DNA from: Pseudomonadota bacterium
GTDB taxonomy: Bacteria; Myxococcota_A; Polyangia; GCA-2747355
DNA length: 13,679 nt
Assembly: GCA_016702545.1 (NCBI GenBank)
Contig: JADJDT010000034.1
Span: 1 to 13,679, forward strand
Direction: 5' to 3'
Shown: positions 1-8,354 of the stretch, in pieces
Position numbering within the stretch: the first letter of the stretch is position 1
How the letters are laid out: each line of letters starts with the position of its first letter
Translations under genes and position numbers: made by a program
Notes under the pieces: generated by a model
Databases searched by the model: none
Told to the model about the DNA's origin: nothing
The model's input: the letters and a program-made list of their open reading frames with translations, nothing else

Positions 1-53
1 TCAAGCGCGCGAGGGCAGAGGGTATCGCTAGGCTGTCGCGGAAGGCCGAGTGA
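1..53 (+). CDS. 3' end of an unknown upstream gene
   Basis: Only the last 16 codons are inside the window (reading from base 3), ending KRARAEGIARLSRKAE and a TGA at 51-53. The stop overlaps the ATG of the next gene in a TGATG junction, the same arrangement seen elsewhere in this window, which is the main reason to call it real. The visible tail is basic and probably helical. No function can be assigned. Confidence 0.5.
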   Translation, partial: KRARAEGIARLSRKAE

Positions 54-2313
54 TGGCCGACACGGCGCGCCCCTACATCGACACGCGCTCGGGGTCGGTG
101 GTGCGCCTGCCGGTCGCTGCTGGCGCCGACGCCGAGCGATACGTACCGATCGACGAGGCCGACGCCGCAGCAGAGGAGCGCGCGGCGCAGTATGACCGCC
201 CGTGGGCCCGCCGCTGGCGCTGCTGCGCTGCGAGGGGCCACGCTTGGCGCGTCGGACTACCTGCTGACCGAGACTGGCACCGTAGCGCCTCAGACGCTAT
301 CCGGGCTGCGCAGCGAGAATCCCATCACGAGCATCGGATTCGAGGCTGCCGGCGGTGTCGCGTCTGCGCTCATCCCTGGCGCGCCAGTGGCGCGCGCGGG
401 TGCGCTCGCAGCACGTATCGCCGGCGCGGTGCCAGCCGGGGGCAAGCTGGCCGCACTCGCGACGCGCGCTGTCGCGTCGGCTGTCGAGGGCGGCGCTCGT
501 CGGGGCGGGCCAGGCGCTCACGCGCTACTCGCTCGACGAGGGGCCGACCGATGCGCGCAGCATCGCGCGTGACGTGGTAGGGGGCGCCGCACTCGGCGCA
601 CTCACAACATTGGGCGTCGCAGGCGCGGGCGTCGCAGCGCGCGGCGTGGCGAGCGTGGCAGAGCGCGTGGCGTCGATCGGCGCCAAGCCCAGCGTCGCAG
701 CGCGATTCGCGGCCGACATGCTCGAGCACGGCGGCGCTGGCGTGACTGGCGGGATGACCGCCCGCATCGAGCTCCAGCGCGAGCTGGACGGCATCAAGGG
801 CGTGCTCGGCGGGCTGCGGCAGCGCATGCGCGACGGGACGCTGGACGATGCCGGTCGCGAGGCCGTGGCGAGAAGCGAACAGCGCATCAAGGCCATCGGC
901 GCGGAGATTGGCGCCATCGATGCCGAGATGGTTCCCAGCCTCGCCAAGAGGGCCGCCACGCGCCGCACCGAGAAAGAGCGCATCCGCGACACCACGGGAG
1001 GTCCAGAAGACCGAGGGCGTAGCCCAGACGCTCAGGCGCGAGCTACGCCGCTACTGGAACGTTGGCTCGACGGTCCCTGGTGCGCGCATGGGCATCACGC
1101 CCGACAGCGGCGACCGGCAGCTCGCCGAGCTGGCGCTGTACCGCGACGTGCTAGAGGAGCGTATCGGCAGCGCGCGCCGCGTGGCCAGCGAGCAGCGCAG
1201 GGCGGCCTACGCGCTCGACGGTACGGAGATGCTCTCGGCCGGCGCTGGCACGCGCAAGACCGTTACCGGGTCGCTCGACGATGCGACCTCGACCTATGCG
1301 CGCGAGGCGAGCGAGGCCGCGAAGAGCGATGTCAGTACGATGCGCGGGGCCACGAGCTTGCGCGACAGGACCGTGACCGAGGTCACGACGACGCCAGGGA
1401 CGGCGACGGCAGCAGAGCGCGCGGCATCGCTGCAGGCCACGCAAACGCCCATTTCGCGCGAGGTGCTCGAGGCGATGGCAGCGAGTGAGACGCGCGGAGA
1501 CCTCGCCCAATTTTCGCGTCGAAGAGCGCGCCGACCATCCTCGGCGCCGCAGTCGGCGGCGTCCCTGGCGCCATCATCGGCGCTGCGCTCACGTCGCCCA
1601 CGCTGCAGCGCGTCGCCGGTGCTGCGGTGGGCAGGCTCATGGCAGCGGGCTCCGCTGGTGCTGCGCGCTACGGCCGCGCTGCCCGCGCTGCGCTCGTGGG
1701 AGCGACGCTGCGGCTCAGCGCGGATGACGCGGAGACGATCCGCGAGAGCGCGCTCGCCGAGCACAACGACCCTGCCGCCGTCGAGAGCGATGCCCTGGCA
1801 GGCTATCGCGACGCGGGCATGCCGGACGACATGGCGTCGCGGATGGCGCAGTACCAGGCGTCACGCGCGGCAGTGGTGCGAGACGCTGCAAGCGCCGCAA
1901 CGACGCGCCAGGGGCGCGATGCGCTGGGCCGCACGCTATCAGCGGTGGGCGACCCTCGGTCGATCACGTCGCGCCTTGGCGTGCCAGACGCGCTCACGCG
2001 CGAGGATGTGGACGTGCTGCGCCGGGTCTACCCCGAGGTCTATGCGATGGTCGTCGCCGACGCGCGCCAGGCGCTCACGCGGCGAAGCAGCGAGTCGATA
2101 TCGCCAGGGCTGCGGCGCAACATGCAACTGCTCGTGGGCGACGTGGCCGCCGTGCGCGAGTCAGTGGCAGCGCTGCAGCGCGCGACTGACGGCGCGGCCG
2201 ATGATGATGGTCCGCTCACGCGAGGCATGGCGCGCGCTAGTGCGACGCTGGGCCGATCGACGCAGACACAGCTAGGGGCCGCGCAATTGGCACTTTCAGG
2301 CAAGGGAGGTTAG
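53..2313 (+). CDS. Large alanine-rich phage protein with membrane-like segments, possible internal virion/ejection protein (four apparent frameshifts)
   Basis: The protein reads continuously only if the frame changes near 207-209 (CCC run), 488-490 (GGG), 996-998 (GGG) and 1511-1514 (TTTT). The first three fit an extra base and the last a missing base. The corrected length is exactly 753 codons. It starts MADTARPYIDTRSG at an ATG coupled to the upstream TGA. Hydrophobic Gly/Ala-rich stretches lie near restored residues 100-135, 175-200 and 495-540 (ILGAAVGGVPGAIIGAAL). A charged, probably coiled-coil region spans about 237-330, and an acidic helical domain follows to the end. Long helical proteins with membrane-compatible segments, placed before tail-fibre-type genes, are typical of podovirus-like internal virion or DNA-ejection proteins. 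That function is inference, since no catalytic motif is visible. A tape-measure-like protein is the alternative. Confidence 0.6.
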
Positions 2314-2315
2314 GC

Positions 2316-2675
2316 ATGACGTGGAAATACGGCGAGGCGAATGAGTCTGTAGGGACGCTCGGAGCGACATGGACGAGCGGCGATTTTCGCGTGCTCGGCC
2401 GCGCTGGCGTGCTGCTGCAATTCGTCGTCGCGGCGAACGCCGACGCTGTCGGCACGATCAAGGTGCAGGGCAGCAACGACGGCACGACCTGGGATGACAT
2501 CGAGATGGTGCTACCAGACGGCACGACGTCAACGACCTACGCCGTATCGAGCGGCGTCAATTCGTCGTTTGGCGCGCTCGTGGGCTGGTATTCTCGCATC
2601 CGCGTCGTGTACACGCGTACCAGTGGCGGGGCCGCCGCAACGCTGTCAATCGTGGCCTGCCGCACCAGGCAGTAG
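2316..2675 (+). CDS. Small beta-rich phage structural protein, function unknown
   Basis: This 119-residue protein starts at ATG 2316, two bases after the previous TAG. The Shine-Dalgarno GGGAGGT (2304-2310) lies within the end of the upstream gene, so the pair is translationally coupled. The sequence alternates short hydrophobic and Thr/Ser/Gly-rich stretches (for example LLQFVVAANADAVGTIKVQG and SRIRVVYTRTSGG). This pattern suits a jelly-roll or beta-sandwich fold, with no membrane segment. Its place before a LamG-like gene suggests a virion surface, baseplate or fibre-associated component. No known family was recognised with confidence. Confidence 0.7.
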   Translation: MTWKYGEANESVGTLGATWTSGDFRVLGRAGVLLQFVVAANADAVGTIKVQGSNDGTTWDDIEMVLPDGTTSTTYAVSSGVNSSFGALVGWYSRIRVVYTRTSGGAAATLSIVACRTRQ

Positions 2676-2686
2676 GGGGGCCACGC

Positions 2687-3517
2687 ATGCGACGCATGAT
2701 CACGCGCGGAGGGTCGGTGAGAGACGGCGCACTGCGACGAGCATCGGTGCGCTCGGCGTGGCCGGAAGCGGGTGCTGTCACAGCGGATGGCATATCGGCC
2801 CTGGCACGCTCTGCGGTGCTCTATGGCCAGACGATCGCGCCGTCGCTGTTCTACGTTGGGTCCTCCTACAACGGGACTACGTGGGTAGGCGATGCCGGGC
2901 CTACGCTCGCGCTCGCTGGCACCGGTGCGGCCCCCACGATCGTCGACGCTCCGACAGAGGCGGTTGCCGCCGAAGATGCCGGCGTCCTATGCAATTACGG
3001 GTCGGGCAAGTATTTCTCGTCGAGCCCGGATACGACGGCAGGCGACGTCACAACCGAGGACATGTTCTTCGAGTTGTGGCTAAAGCCAGGCCCAACGGCG
3101 CTTGATTTTGCCATTGCGAAAAGGGGCACGACAACGCAGGGATGGATGGTCTACAGCGCGTCGACGAGTGCGAAGCTGTCACTTAGGTATTCAGCGACGA
3201 CCGTGGTGTCGAGCTGGAACATCGCCGCAGCCACCTGGACGCATCTAGTCGTAGGCGTCGATAGGAGCTCGTCCACCGGGGTCTACTGCGCCAAAGACGG
3301 AGTGCTTCAGGGCACCTCGTTTGACCCCACGGCGCTAACGACGCTGACATCTTCGACGGCAACTTTCGTTGGCGCCGTCAACGCGTCCGGGCCGTCATGC
3401 GCATCATCTATCGCACTAGCCGCGATGTGGAAAGCTAACGGGTGGCTCGACGCGAGCGACAAGCCAGCGCTCGCAGCGTGGGCGCTCGAGAGGTACAACA
3501 CGGCGATGGGAGTATGA
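2687..3517 (+). CDS. LamG/concanavalin A-like domain protein (probable virion-associated carbohydrate-binding protein)
   Basis: The protein has 276 residues, with a G-rich ribosome binding site (TAGGGGGG, 2673-2680) seven bases before ATG 2687; ATG 2696 is an alternative start. Residues about 95-255 have the pattern of a LamG/laminin-G-type jelly roll. FFELWLKPG is followed by AIAKRG, a GWMVYS strand, then WTHLVVGVDRSS and VYCAKDGVLQG, the usual 'affects ordinary display, then shows own change' strand order of LamG_3-type domains. The N-terminal 90 residues are basic, then Ala/Gly-rich, and may be the particle attachment part. The stop overlaps the next ATG (ATGA, 3514-3517). In phages such domains usually sit on tail fibres or head decorations and bind glycans. 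Glycan specificity cannot be read from the sequence. Confidence 0.75.
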   Translation: MRRMITRGGSVRDGALRRASVRSAWPEAGAVTADGISALARSAVLYGQTIAPSLFYVGSSYNGTTWVGDAGPTLALAGTGAAPTIVDAPTEAVAAEDAGVLCNYGSGKYFSSSPDTTAGDVTTEDMFFELWLKPGPTALDFAIAKRGTTTQGWMVYSASTSAKLSLRYSATTVVSSWNIAAATWTHLVVGVDRSSSTGVYCAKDGVLQGTSFDPTALTTLTSSTATFVGAVNASGPSCASSIALAAMWKANGWLDASDKPALAAWALERYNTAMGV

Positions 3518-4832
3518 CGGTGACGCGTGTCGCGACCGCGCTTATCATCATCGCGCTCAGCTTCGATTGCTCAGCGCGTCTGCAGACGCATCGCTGAGGT
3601 ATCCGACGACGTCATGGACGCGGCGCAGGACCGCCAACCCCGCAAACGCAGAGTGCGCGCGAGTGGACACCATCGCGGCATTCCGGGCGCGCAGGAGCGG
3701 CAACGTGCGTCGTGCTAACGCATGCCGTATCGGGCGGGAGATTCAACGCAGGCGGCTGCTCTGCGGATGACGGCGGGGTGTGCGTGCGCGCCAGCACGGG
3801 GACGTACTACCTTCGCCCGCTAGGCACACCGCACGTCTGGCACGCCGACTACTACATTGCGGCGAGCGCGACAGACCAGGATGCTATCTCTGCCGTGACG
3901 TATCACTCGCGTGCGGATGCTGGCGCTATCGTCATATTCGATCGTGTCTACGACCAGACCGATACGCTGAACCTATACGACAACATCATATACCGCGGCG
4001 GTGGGCTGAAGCGAGCGTGCCAGGTCAGTACCACACTGACGGAGGACCTATCGCCGGTCGGCGTTGACATCACAGTCGCGTCAACATCGGGCTTCACCAA
4101 CGGCCGCCTTGTATTCATCGCGCCGAGCAACGGCTATGAGCCGTCCATCTGGGCGTCGTCTATCGCTGCCGCGCCGAGCGACGCAACGCATATGCGAATC
4201 AGCGCCCCTCTGGGTTATACTGCGAGCGCAGGATGGCGCGTATCCGTCGTCTGGCAGCAGATACGCCAGCTAGACGGCACAGGAACGCCAGGACACACAC
4301 CTGGCATGGTGATCGAAGGCATGGAATTCGACGGCAACGCAGCGTGTAACACGTACGTGCACGACTGGCGGTACCAGGATGTCGGAGCTATCAAGAGCGC
4401 GACCGTTACGGGCGTCTACGTGCACGACACGCCGGCCGAGGCGTTTACGATTTGCGGCACGACGCTCGTCAATTCGCGCTTCGTCGACCTGGCCGGGAGC
4501 GCAGTGCATAAGAGCTGTAGCAGCGGATACGACGACACGATCGACTCGATCACCACTATCAGGACTAATCAGCTAGGCGACGCGCTGCTTGGTCATAGCG
4601 AGGGGACGATCACGCTCAGCGCGAACGCTGGCCGTATCACGCTCACGGGAAGCGCCTTCACCGATGGCGGCGAGGGGGTGTTTGGACTGCTGAATGGCGA
4701 CGACGCCGGCAACGTCGCAACCGGCAACACATTCGTCGGCACGCGCGGTGGTGCTCGCGCACCACGGCAGACGCGATTGACATCGCGAGCAATACCTACG
4801 TCGACACGCCACAAGTAGGGGGATGTCCGTGA
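3514..4832 (+). CDS. Signal-peptide-bearing, cysteine-rich beta-helix (pectate-lyase-like) protein (three apparent frameshifts)
   Basis: ATG 3514 overlaps the upstream TGA as ATGA. The N-terminus MTVTRVATALIIIALSFD is a good signal peptide, probably cleaved after an ASA-like site once the frame is corrected. The frame must change near 3567-3568 (missing base), near 3699-3700 (extra base) and near 4759-4762 (missing base). This gives 440 codons ending NTYVDTPQVGGCP and a TGA at 4830-4832. After the leader, DTIAAFRA then VVLTHAVSGG resembles the start of phage tailspike/pectate-lyase-like proteins. Repeated short strands follow (MVIEGMEFDGN, ATVTGVYVHD, TTLVNSRFVD, GRITLTGSAF), as in a right-handed parallel beta-helix. 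Nine cysteines are spread through the chain, unlike its neighbours. A leader and many cysteines suggest export and disulfides. It could be a tailspike, but a secreted depolymerase or surface-modifying factor fits better. Confidence 0.7.
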
Positions 4833-5428
4833 CACGATACGGAAGCGTGCGCAACATGCAGCCGCCCCACGGGCTCACGGCGAATATGTCCGAGTGGCTG
4901 CGCAAGGCCATGGCGGGGCAGACGGAGGACCTACGTTACCCTGCGCAGGGGATCAACCCGCCGGGGGCTGCAAGCGACCCAGCGCGCAACGCGTCTACTG
5001 GTCTACTTGAGTTTTCGGCGTCGAAGACTAACGTGATAGCCGGGGTGGCGCAAATGCCTCACGGGCGTATGACAGACTCGGATATCGTGCCTCATGTGCA
5101 TGTGTACGGGATGACCAATCCAGTTGCGCCGAATGACATAGCACGATGGCAACTCAGTTACCGGACCGCCAACATCAACGCAGCGCGGCCGGCAGCCTAC
5201 ACGACCGTAACTGCCGATCAGGTTGTGGCGGCGCACGTAGGCGGCCAGCCTATTCACCAGATCGTCAGCTTTGGTCCGCTATCTGGCGTAGGCATCGGGC
5301 TCTCGGCGTGCATGGAATGGGTGGTGTCGCGACTCGGCGCGGACGGAGCTGACACGTATCCTGGCATCGTGACGCTACTGGAATTTGATCTACACGTCGA
5401 AATCAACAGCTTGGGGCAGGACCTATGA
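4829..5428 (+). CDS. Conserved phage protein with a QMPH...PHVH motif, probable virion protein
   Basis: I prefer GTG 4829 as the start: AGGGGG (4817-4822) is six bases upstream, and GTG overlaps the restored TGA of the previous gene as GTGA. The in-frame ATG 4823 is only one base from that motif but would give 201 residues. After a short helical N-terminus (SEWLRKAMAGQTEDLRYP) comes a beta-rich domain with FSASKTNVIAGVAQMPHGRM, then SDIVPHVHVYG and RWQLSYRTANINA. From memory, a phage family of unknown function located near fibre genes has a similar 'PH...HvH...W.l.Y..aNi' pattern, with the histidines possibly binding metal. The C-terminus (TLLEFDLHVEINSLGQDL) is a strand. Membership rests on motif recall, not a search. 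It overlaps the next gene by ATGA. Confidence 0.7.
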   Translation: MTRYGSVRNMQPPHGLTANMSEWLRKAMAGQTEDLRYPAQGINPPGAASDPARNASTGLLEFSASKTNVIAGVAQMPHGRMTDSDIVPHVHVYGMTNPVAPNDIARWQLSYRTANINAARPAAYTTVTADQVVAAHVGGQPIHQIVSFGPLSGVGIGLSACMEWVVSRLGADGADTYPGIVTLLEFDLHVEINSLGQDL

Positions 5429-5733
5429 TCATGCACGATCTGATCACGCTTCGCCGCTGGCCAGCAGCACGTTGCGGCGGCCAGAAGCGCTGGGCCGTCC
5501 AGTGGGAGCGCGGCGACGAGTATCGCGTCGAGGTCTATGACGACGAGGCCACGGCGCGCACGCGCTACTCGGCGGCGGCGCTGGCTGGCCACGTCGAGGC
5601 GCGACAGGGCGCTATGCTTCGCGTCCAGACCATGCTAGGATGCGAGCGACCGGAGGCTGTCAATGGGCCGGTTCACCGACCACGTTCACCGGGCAGTCAC
5701 CCAGCGCGACCTCGAAGAGCGCGCGGCGCGTGA
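5425..5733 (+). CDS. Small protein of unknown function
   Basis: ATG 5425 overlaps the upstream stop as ATGA; GGGGCAGG (5413-5420) could serve as binding site, and ATG 5431 is a second possible start. The first 75 residues look like a compact soluble domain (KRWAVQWERGDEYRVEVYDDEATARTRYSAAA cannot be quoted whole, but reads as two strands and an acidic helix). The last 24 codons (5663-5733) run through the beginning of the next gene and are Arg/Pro-rich, like a shadow reading. The true end may therefore be earlier and hidden by another indel. No family recognised. Confidence 0.55.
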   Translation: MIMHDLITLRRWPAARCGGQKRWAVQWERGDEYRVEVYDDEATARTRYSAAALAGHVEARQGAMLRVQTMLGCERPEAVNGPVHRPRSPGSHPARPRRARGA

Positions 5734-6031
5734 TGACGGGTCGTCGCTGCGGCGCGACTGGAAGGCCTGGCCTGTGACGGTCGGGCTGCTGCTCGCTCTG
5801 GGCGGCAGCGGCGCAGGCATGGCGGCGCTGGTGCGCGACATCGATGCCTCGATGCGCACCATGGCCCGCGAGTCGACGGCCGAGCATGACCGCTCGGCGC
5901 AATCCCATCAGGACATTCGCGCATCGCAGCTCAGGTGCGACGACACAACCGCCAGGCAGGTCGCTGAGCTGCGCGACCGGCTGGCCAACATCGAGGCGCG
6001 GCTGCGCCTCGCGACACCGTCACGGCGGTGA
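5663..6031 (+). CDS. Single-pass membrane protein with coiled coil, lysis-region (possible inner-membrane spanin or holin accessory)
   Basis: The protein has 122 residues, starting MGRFTDHVHRAV at ATG 5663 with CCGGAGG (5650-5656) upstream. A charged 35-residue N-terminus is followed by one hydrophobic segment at about 36-57 (WPVTVGLLLALGGSGAGMAALV). A heptad-like helical C-terminus follows (VAELRDRLANIEARL near 98-112). N-terminal anchor plus periplasmic coiled coil is the architecture of i-spanins (Rz type), and the next gene carries a lipobox, so a spanin pair is possible. That assignment is inference from topology and position only. XhlA-like haemolysin proteins also combine coil and membrane segment, but in the opposite order. 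Confidence 0.7.
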   Translation: MGRFTDHVHRAVTQRDLEERAARDDGSSLRRDWKAWPVTVGLLLALGGSGAGMAALVRDIDASMRTMARESTAEHDRSAQSHQDIRASQLRCDDTTARQVAELRDRLANIEARLRLATPSRR

Positions 6032-6044
6032 TGGGGAGGTGACC

Positions 6045-6681
6045 ATGCTCCAGTGGATTGCGGATCATGCAGTAGTGCTCGGGCTCGTATCGAGCCTGCT
6101 CGGCGCGCTTGGCGAATGGGATGAGCGAGCACTGGACGCTCGCGCATACGCCCGTGCGGCGCATCCTGCTCTGGGTCGCCGAGATGCTGTCGTTCGTCGT
6201 GAGCAAAAACGTCGCGACTGGATCTGGGCAGTTCAAGCTGCCGCTGACCTCGCACCCTCCGCTCGGGCCGTCGAGATCAGGCCCGTCGACGCTCGCCATC
6301 ATCGCGATGCTGCTGCCCCTGGCGAGCTGTGGCCCCACGTGGGCGCAGACGGTCGAGCGGTCGGCTGCTCGCACGCACGAGGCCGTGCAGGCCGCCTGGG
6401 GGGCAGCCAGGCCCGTGCTACATGCCAGGTGCCTAGCGGCGGCCGTGGAGTGCGGCGAGGCCGGCAAGACGCGCGAGGCGTGCCCAGACTGGGCGCGGTG
6501 CCACGAGACGCGCGCTGCTATCGCAGCGGCGGTGCTCGCGGCTGAGTCGCTGTCGGCGGCGGCGATAGACGCTGTCGCGGCAGGCGACCGGCAGCGGGCC
6601 GAGACGATTGTGGCGGAGCTGGTGCGGTCTGGTATGGTAGCGGCGGAAATGGCGCGACAGGCGACAGGGGGTGGCAAGTGA
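6045..6681 (+). CDS. Holin-like membrane protein continuing into a lipobox-containing, cysteine-rich segment (one apparent frameshift)
   Basis: ATG 6045 follows a strong binding site (GGGGAGGTGA, 6033-6042). The start MLQWIADHAVVLGLVSSLLGAL lies in one frame and continues in another (ANGMSEHWTLAHTP) if one T of the TT at 6109-6110 is removed. The corrected length is 212 codons. Hydrophobic segments lie near residues 8-22 and 39-54 (ILLWVAEMLSFVVS), resembling small holin-type proteins. Around residue 85-100, TLAIIAMLLPLASCG is a lipoprotein signal with a lipobox (LASC|G). The following roughly 110 residues contain four more cysteines (RCLA, ECGE, ACPD, RCHE) and an Ala-rich helix. Two genes may really be present, a holin and a lysis lipoprotein, with the boundary lost. 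No ribosome binding site or good start codon precedes the lipobox segment. The gene overlaps the next as GTGA (6678-6681). Confidence 0.6.
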
Positions 6682-6881
6682 AAATGGCAAACGCACTGGT
6701 GCTGGACCTCGTGGTTGGCGCGCTCGACTTCGCGGTTCGGCTCGTGCGGGCCTGGCGCGACACGGGCGGGGCTGTGACGGCGACGCAAATCCGCCAGGCC
6801 GCAGAGGCCGTGCGGCTGGACGTGCTCACCGACGCAGCCGCCGAAGCCGCAGCGGCAGCCTCGGCGGTGAAGGATGGCTGA
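6678..6881 (+). CDS. Small amphipathic protein in the lysis cassette, unknown function
   Basis: The protein has 67 residues. GTG 6678 overlaps the upstream TGA (GTGA), with a GGGGG tract at 6665-6669 as binding site; ATG 6684 is an in-frame alternative. The N-terminal part (ANALVLDLVVGALDFAVRLV) is hydrophobic to amphipathic and might associate with the membrane. The rest is an Ala-rich helix ending AAAASAVKDG. Its place between the holin-like gene and the endolysin suggests a lysis accessory role, but no motif confirms that. Confidence 0.6.
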   Translation: MKMANALVLDLVVGALDFAVRLVRAWRDTGGAVTATQIRQAAEAVRLDVLTDAAAEAAAAASAVKDG

Positions 6882-7554
6882 CACGGTCGACCTCGCCTCG
6901 GATGTGTCCTACGCGGACGTGGTGCGCGACGAGCACTGGTCGCTGATTCGGCTCGTGACGCGCTCCGAGCCTCCAAACCCGTATGAGTACCCGCGCTCGG
7001 ACATCGGACTGACGATGTACCTCCGGCAGTGCGGCATCGAGCATTTTTGCGGTCGCGAGGTGTCGCACGTCGAGCGACCGTCAGCTCTCGACGCGCGGCT
7101 GGCCGTCGAGCTGCCGCGCAGCAGCGGCACGCCAGACGAGCCCCTGTTGCTGCCGGCGCGCGTCGCGTGGCCTCGCCTGGCATGCGTGCTCCACATCGCA
7201 GAGTCACTGCGCGCCATCGCTGGCCCGCTGGAGGTGCTGCACTGGTGGAGGCCCGGAGCCTACAACGCAGCGGTCAGCAACGCGAACGAGAAGCCCGGCA
7301 GCGACCACGTCACGGCATCGGCTGTGGACATCATGGCGCGCGACGGGTCGCGGCTCGACGCTGCTGTGGAGGCGGTGATCGACCCTATCTGGCTGGCCGA
7401 CCGAACGGACATGGTGCGCGGGATTAGCATCGGCCACCGGCGCGGGTCGCTCAAAATACATGTCGGCGTTTGGGCGCCTGCGACGCGCGCCAAGGGGGCA
7501 CCGAGGCGGTGGAGCTATGACCCTGCTACGGGCGCGGAAGTGGCGTATCGGTAG
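6874..7554 (+). CDS. M15-family peptidase, phage endolysin
   Basis: The protein has 226 residues from ATG 6874, overlapping the previous gene by eight bases. The C-terminal half has the peptidase M15/VanY-type layout. LHWWRPGAYNAAV (residues 122-134) is followed by KPGSDHVTASAVDIM, giving the zinc ligands His145 and Asp152, and KIHVGVW supplies the third ligand His196. M15 enzymes are zinc D-Ala-D-Ala carboxypeptidases or L-Ala-D-Glu peptidases that cut peptidoglycan peptides; phages use them as endolysins. There is no signal peptide, so it would need holin-mediated release. Residues 1-100 (IRLVTRSEPPNPYEYPRSD and onward) are not recognised and may be a binding or regulatory part. It is the last plus-strand gene before the convergent junction. 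Confidence 0.85.
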   Translation: MADTVDLASDVSYADVVRDEHWSLIRLVTRSEPPNPYEYPRSDIGLTMYLRQCGIEHFCGREVSHVERPSALDARLAVELPRSSGTPDEPLLLPARVAWPRLACVLHIAESLRAIAGPLEVLHWWRPGAYNAAVSNANEKPGSDHVTASAVDIMARDGSRLDAAVEAVIDPIWLADRTDMVRGISIGHRRGSLKIHVGVWAPATRAKGAPRRWSYDPATGAEVAYR

Positions 7555-7578
7555 CCCAACTGTCGGCAGCCGGGCCGG

Positions 7579-7608
7579 CGGGGGGCGCCCCCCGGCCCCC
7601 CCCCCCGG
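7579..7608. terminator. GC-rich palindrome between convergent genes, possible bidirectional terminator
   Basis: A perfect 16-bp palindrome, CGGGGGGCGCCCCCCG, occupies 7579-7594 and is followed by GG, a run of eleven C (7596-7606) and GG. It lies between the TAG of the endolysin (7554) and the TAA of the convergent minus-strand gene (7631). Position favours a shared terminator, but no T-tract follows on either strand, so intrinsic termination is uncertain. The C11 run is a place where base calling may be wrong. Confidence 0.45.
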
Positions 7609-7630
7609 CCTCTGGGCCGTCCGTCACCCC

Positions 7631-8185
7631 TTACCGCCCTCCCGTATTCCCGCCGCACCTAATCTTGCTGGCCAGCGTGAGCGCCTCAGCGACCGACTGG
7701 ACGCCCGTCAGCGGCGACAGCTCTTGGTGATGGGTGAGCGAGTGCGAGTCATCATCCGGCATCGCGGACGACACGAGCACTGGCGCGCGATTCGGCCGCA
7801 GGCATGCGGTTGCGTCGGTAGCGGGCTGCTGAGGCTTCGCTGGCGGAGGCGGCGCTGGCGGCGTCGCATCCTCGACGTACGGGATGCACAGCTGCGCTTC
7901 GGAAGCGGCCTCGGCGCGCTGCTGCGCCACTGCCAAGATGGCGATGTAACCCGCCAGGTCTACCAGCGTGTCGGGTGTCGCGCCAGCGCCACGCGCCACG
8001 CGGGACAGCTTGTCATCTATCCTCACCCGCAGCTGCTCGTCGCTCGACGCTCGCGAGAAGACCCGTATCGGGTCTATCGCGCTGTCGCCGTACGTCGCAT
8101 TGCGCTCGCGCACCGTATCGGCGACGGTCTGTAGCCATGCGGCTACGGCGTCCGGTAGGCTCTGCGCTGCACTCTCGCTAGACAT
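7631..8185 (-). CDS. MazG/Nmad1-like (DUF1599-type) all-alpha protein with proline-rich tail
   Basis: The start is ATG 8185 (MSSESAAQSL), which overlaps the stop of the preceding minus-strand gene (ATGTCTAG). The protein has 184 residues. Residues 13-90 match the pattern of phage MazG-like/nucleotide-modification-associated proteins: RERNATYGDS (27-35), RIDDKLSRVARG (55-66) and DTLVDLAGYIAILAVA (72-87). All-alpha NTP pyrophosphatases use such Glu/Asp-rich helices to bind Mg-NTP. A role in trimming nucleotide pools or supporting modified bases is family knowledge applied by inference. The exact family is uncertain. Residues 105-135 are Pro/Ala-rich (PPAPPPPAKPQQP) and the remaining tail is unrecognised. 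This is the last gene of the minus operon. Confidence 0.7.
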   Translation of the reverse strand: MSSESAAQSLPDAVAAWLQTVADTVRERNATYGDSAIDPIRVFSRASSDEQLRVRIDDKLSRVARGAGATPDTLVDLAGYIAILAVAQQRAEAASEAQLCIPYVEDATPPAPPPPAKPQQPATDATACLRPNRAPVLVSSAMPDDDSHSLTHHQELSPLTGVQSVAEALTLASKIRCGGNTGGR

Positions 8186-8354
8186 CGTGCACCATCCTTT
8201 CCGGCTCGTCGACGACCAGCCATGCCTCACCATGCTCGATCACGTAGCGCTCGGCGCTGGCGTGCTCGGCCAGCCACGCGGCATCATCGTCGACTTGCTG
8301 CTGCGAGTAGCGGTCTGACTCGTCCAGGTATTCGCTTGACATCATCATCATCAT
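8178..8354 (-). CDS. Tiny acidic protein with five tandem ATG start codons
   Basis: The protein has up to 58 residues, beginning MMMMMSSEYLDES. Five ATG codons occupy 8340-8354, directly after GGGGGGAGGG (8355-8364). The first ATG overlaps the TGA of the RuvC-like gene (ATGA), but it touches the binding site, so ribosomes probably use the second to fourth ATG. The rest is acidic and helical (VDDDAAWLAEHASAERYVIEHG). It overlaps the next gene by eight bases (ATGTCTAG). No family recognised; it may be a small regulatory or DNA-mimic-like protein, but nothing in the sequence proves that. Confidence 0.6.
   Translation of the reverse strand: MMMMMSSEYLDESDRYSQQQVDDDAAWLAEHASAERYVIEHGEAWLVVDEPERMVHDV

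Noticed and set aside
53..2313. Programmed ribosomal frameshifting in the first long gene
   Set aside because: Four changes in one gene, in both directions and without slippery heptamers at the sites, are not like programmed frameshifting; similar breaks occur in unrelated genes here.
5426..5446. Three GATC sites within about 20 bases, with TGATCA-like palindromes
   Set aside because: They fall inside coding sequence at the start of a gene, and no further clustering or regulatory context was seen.
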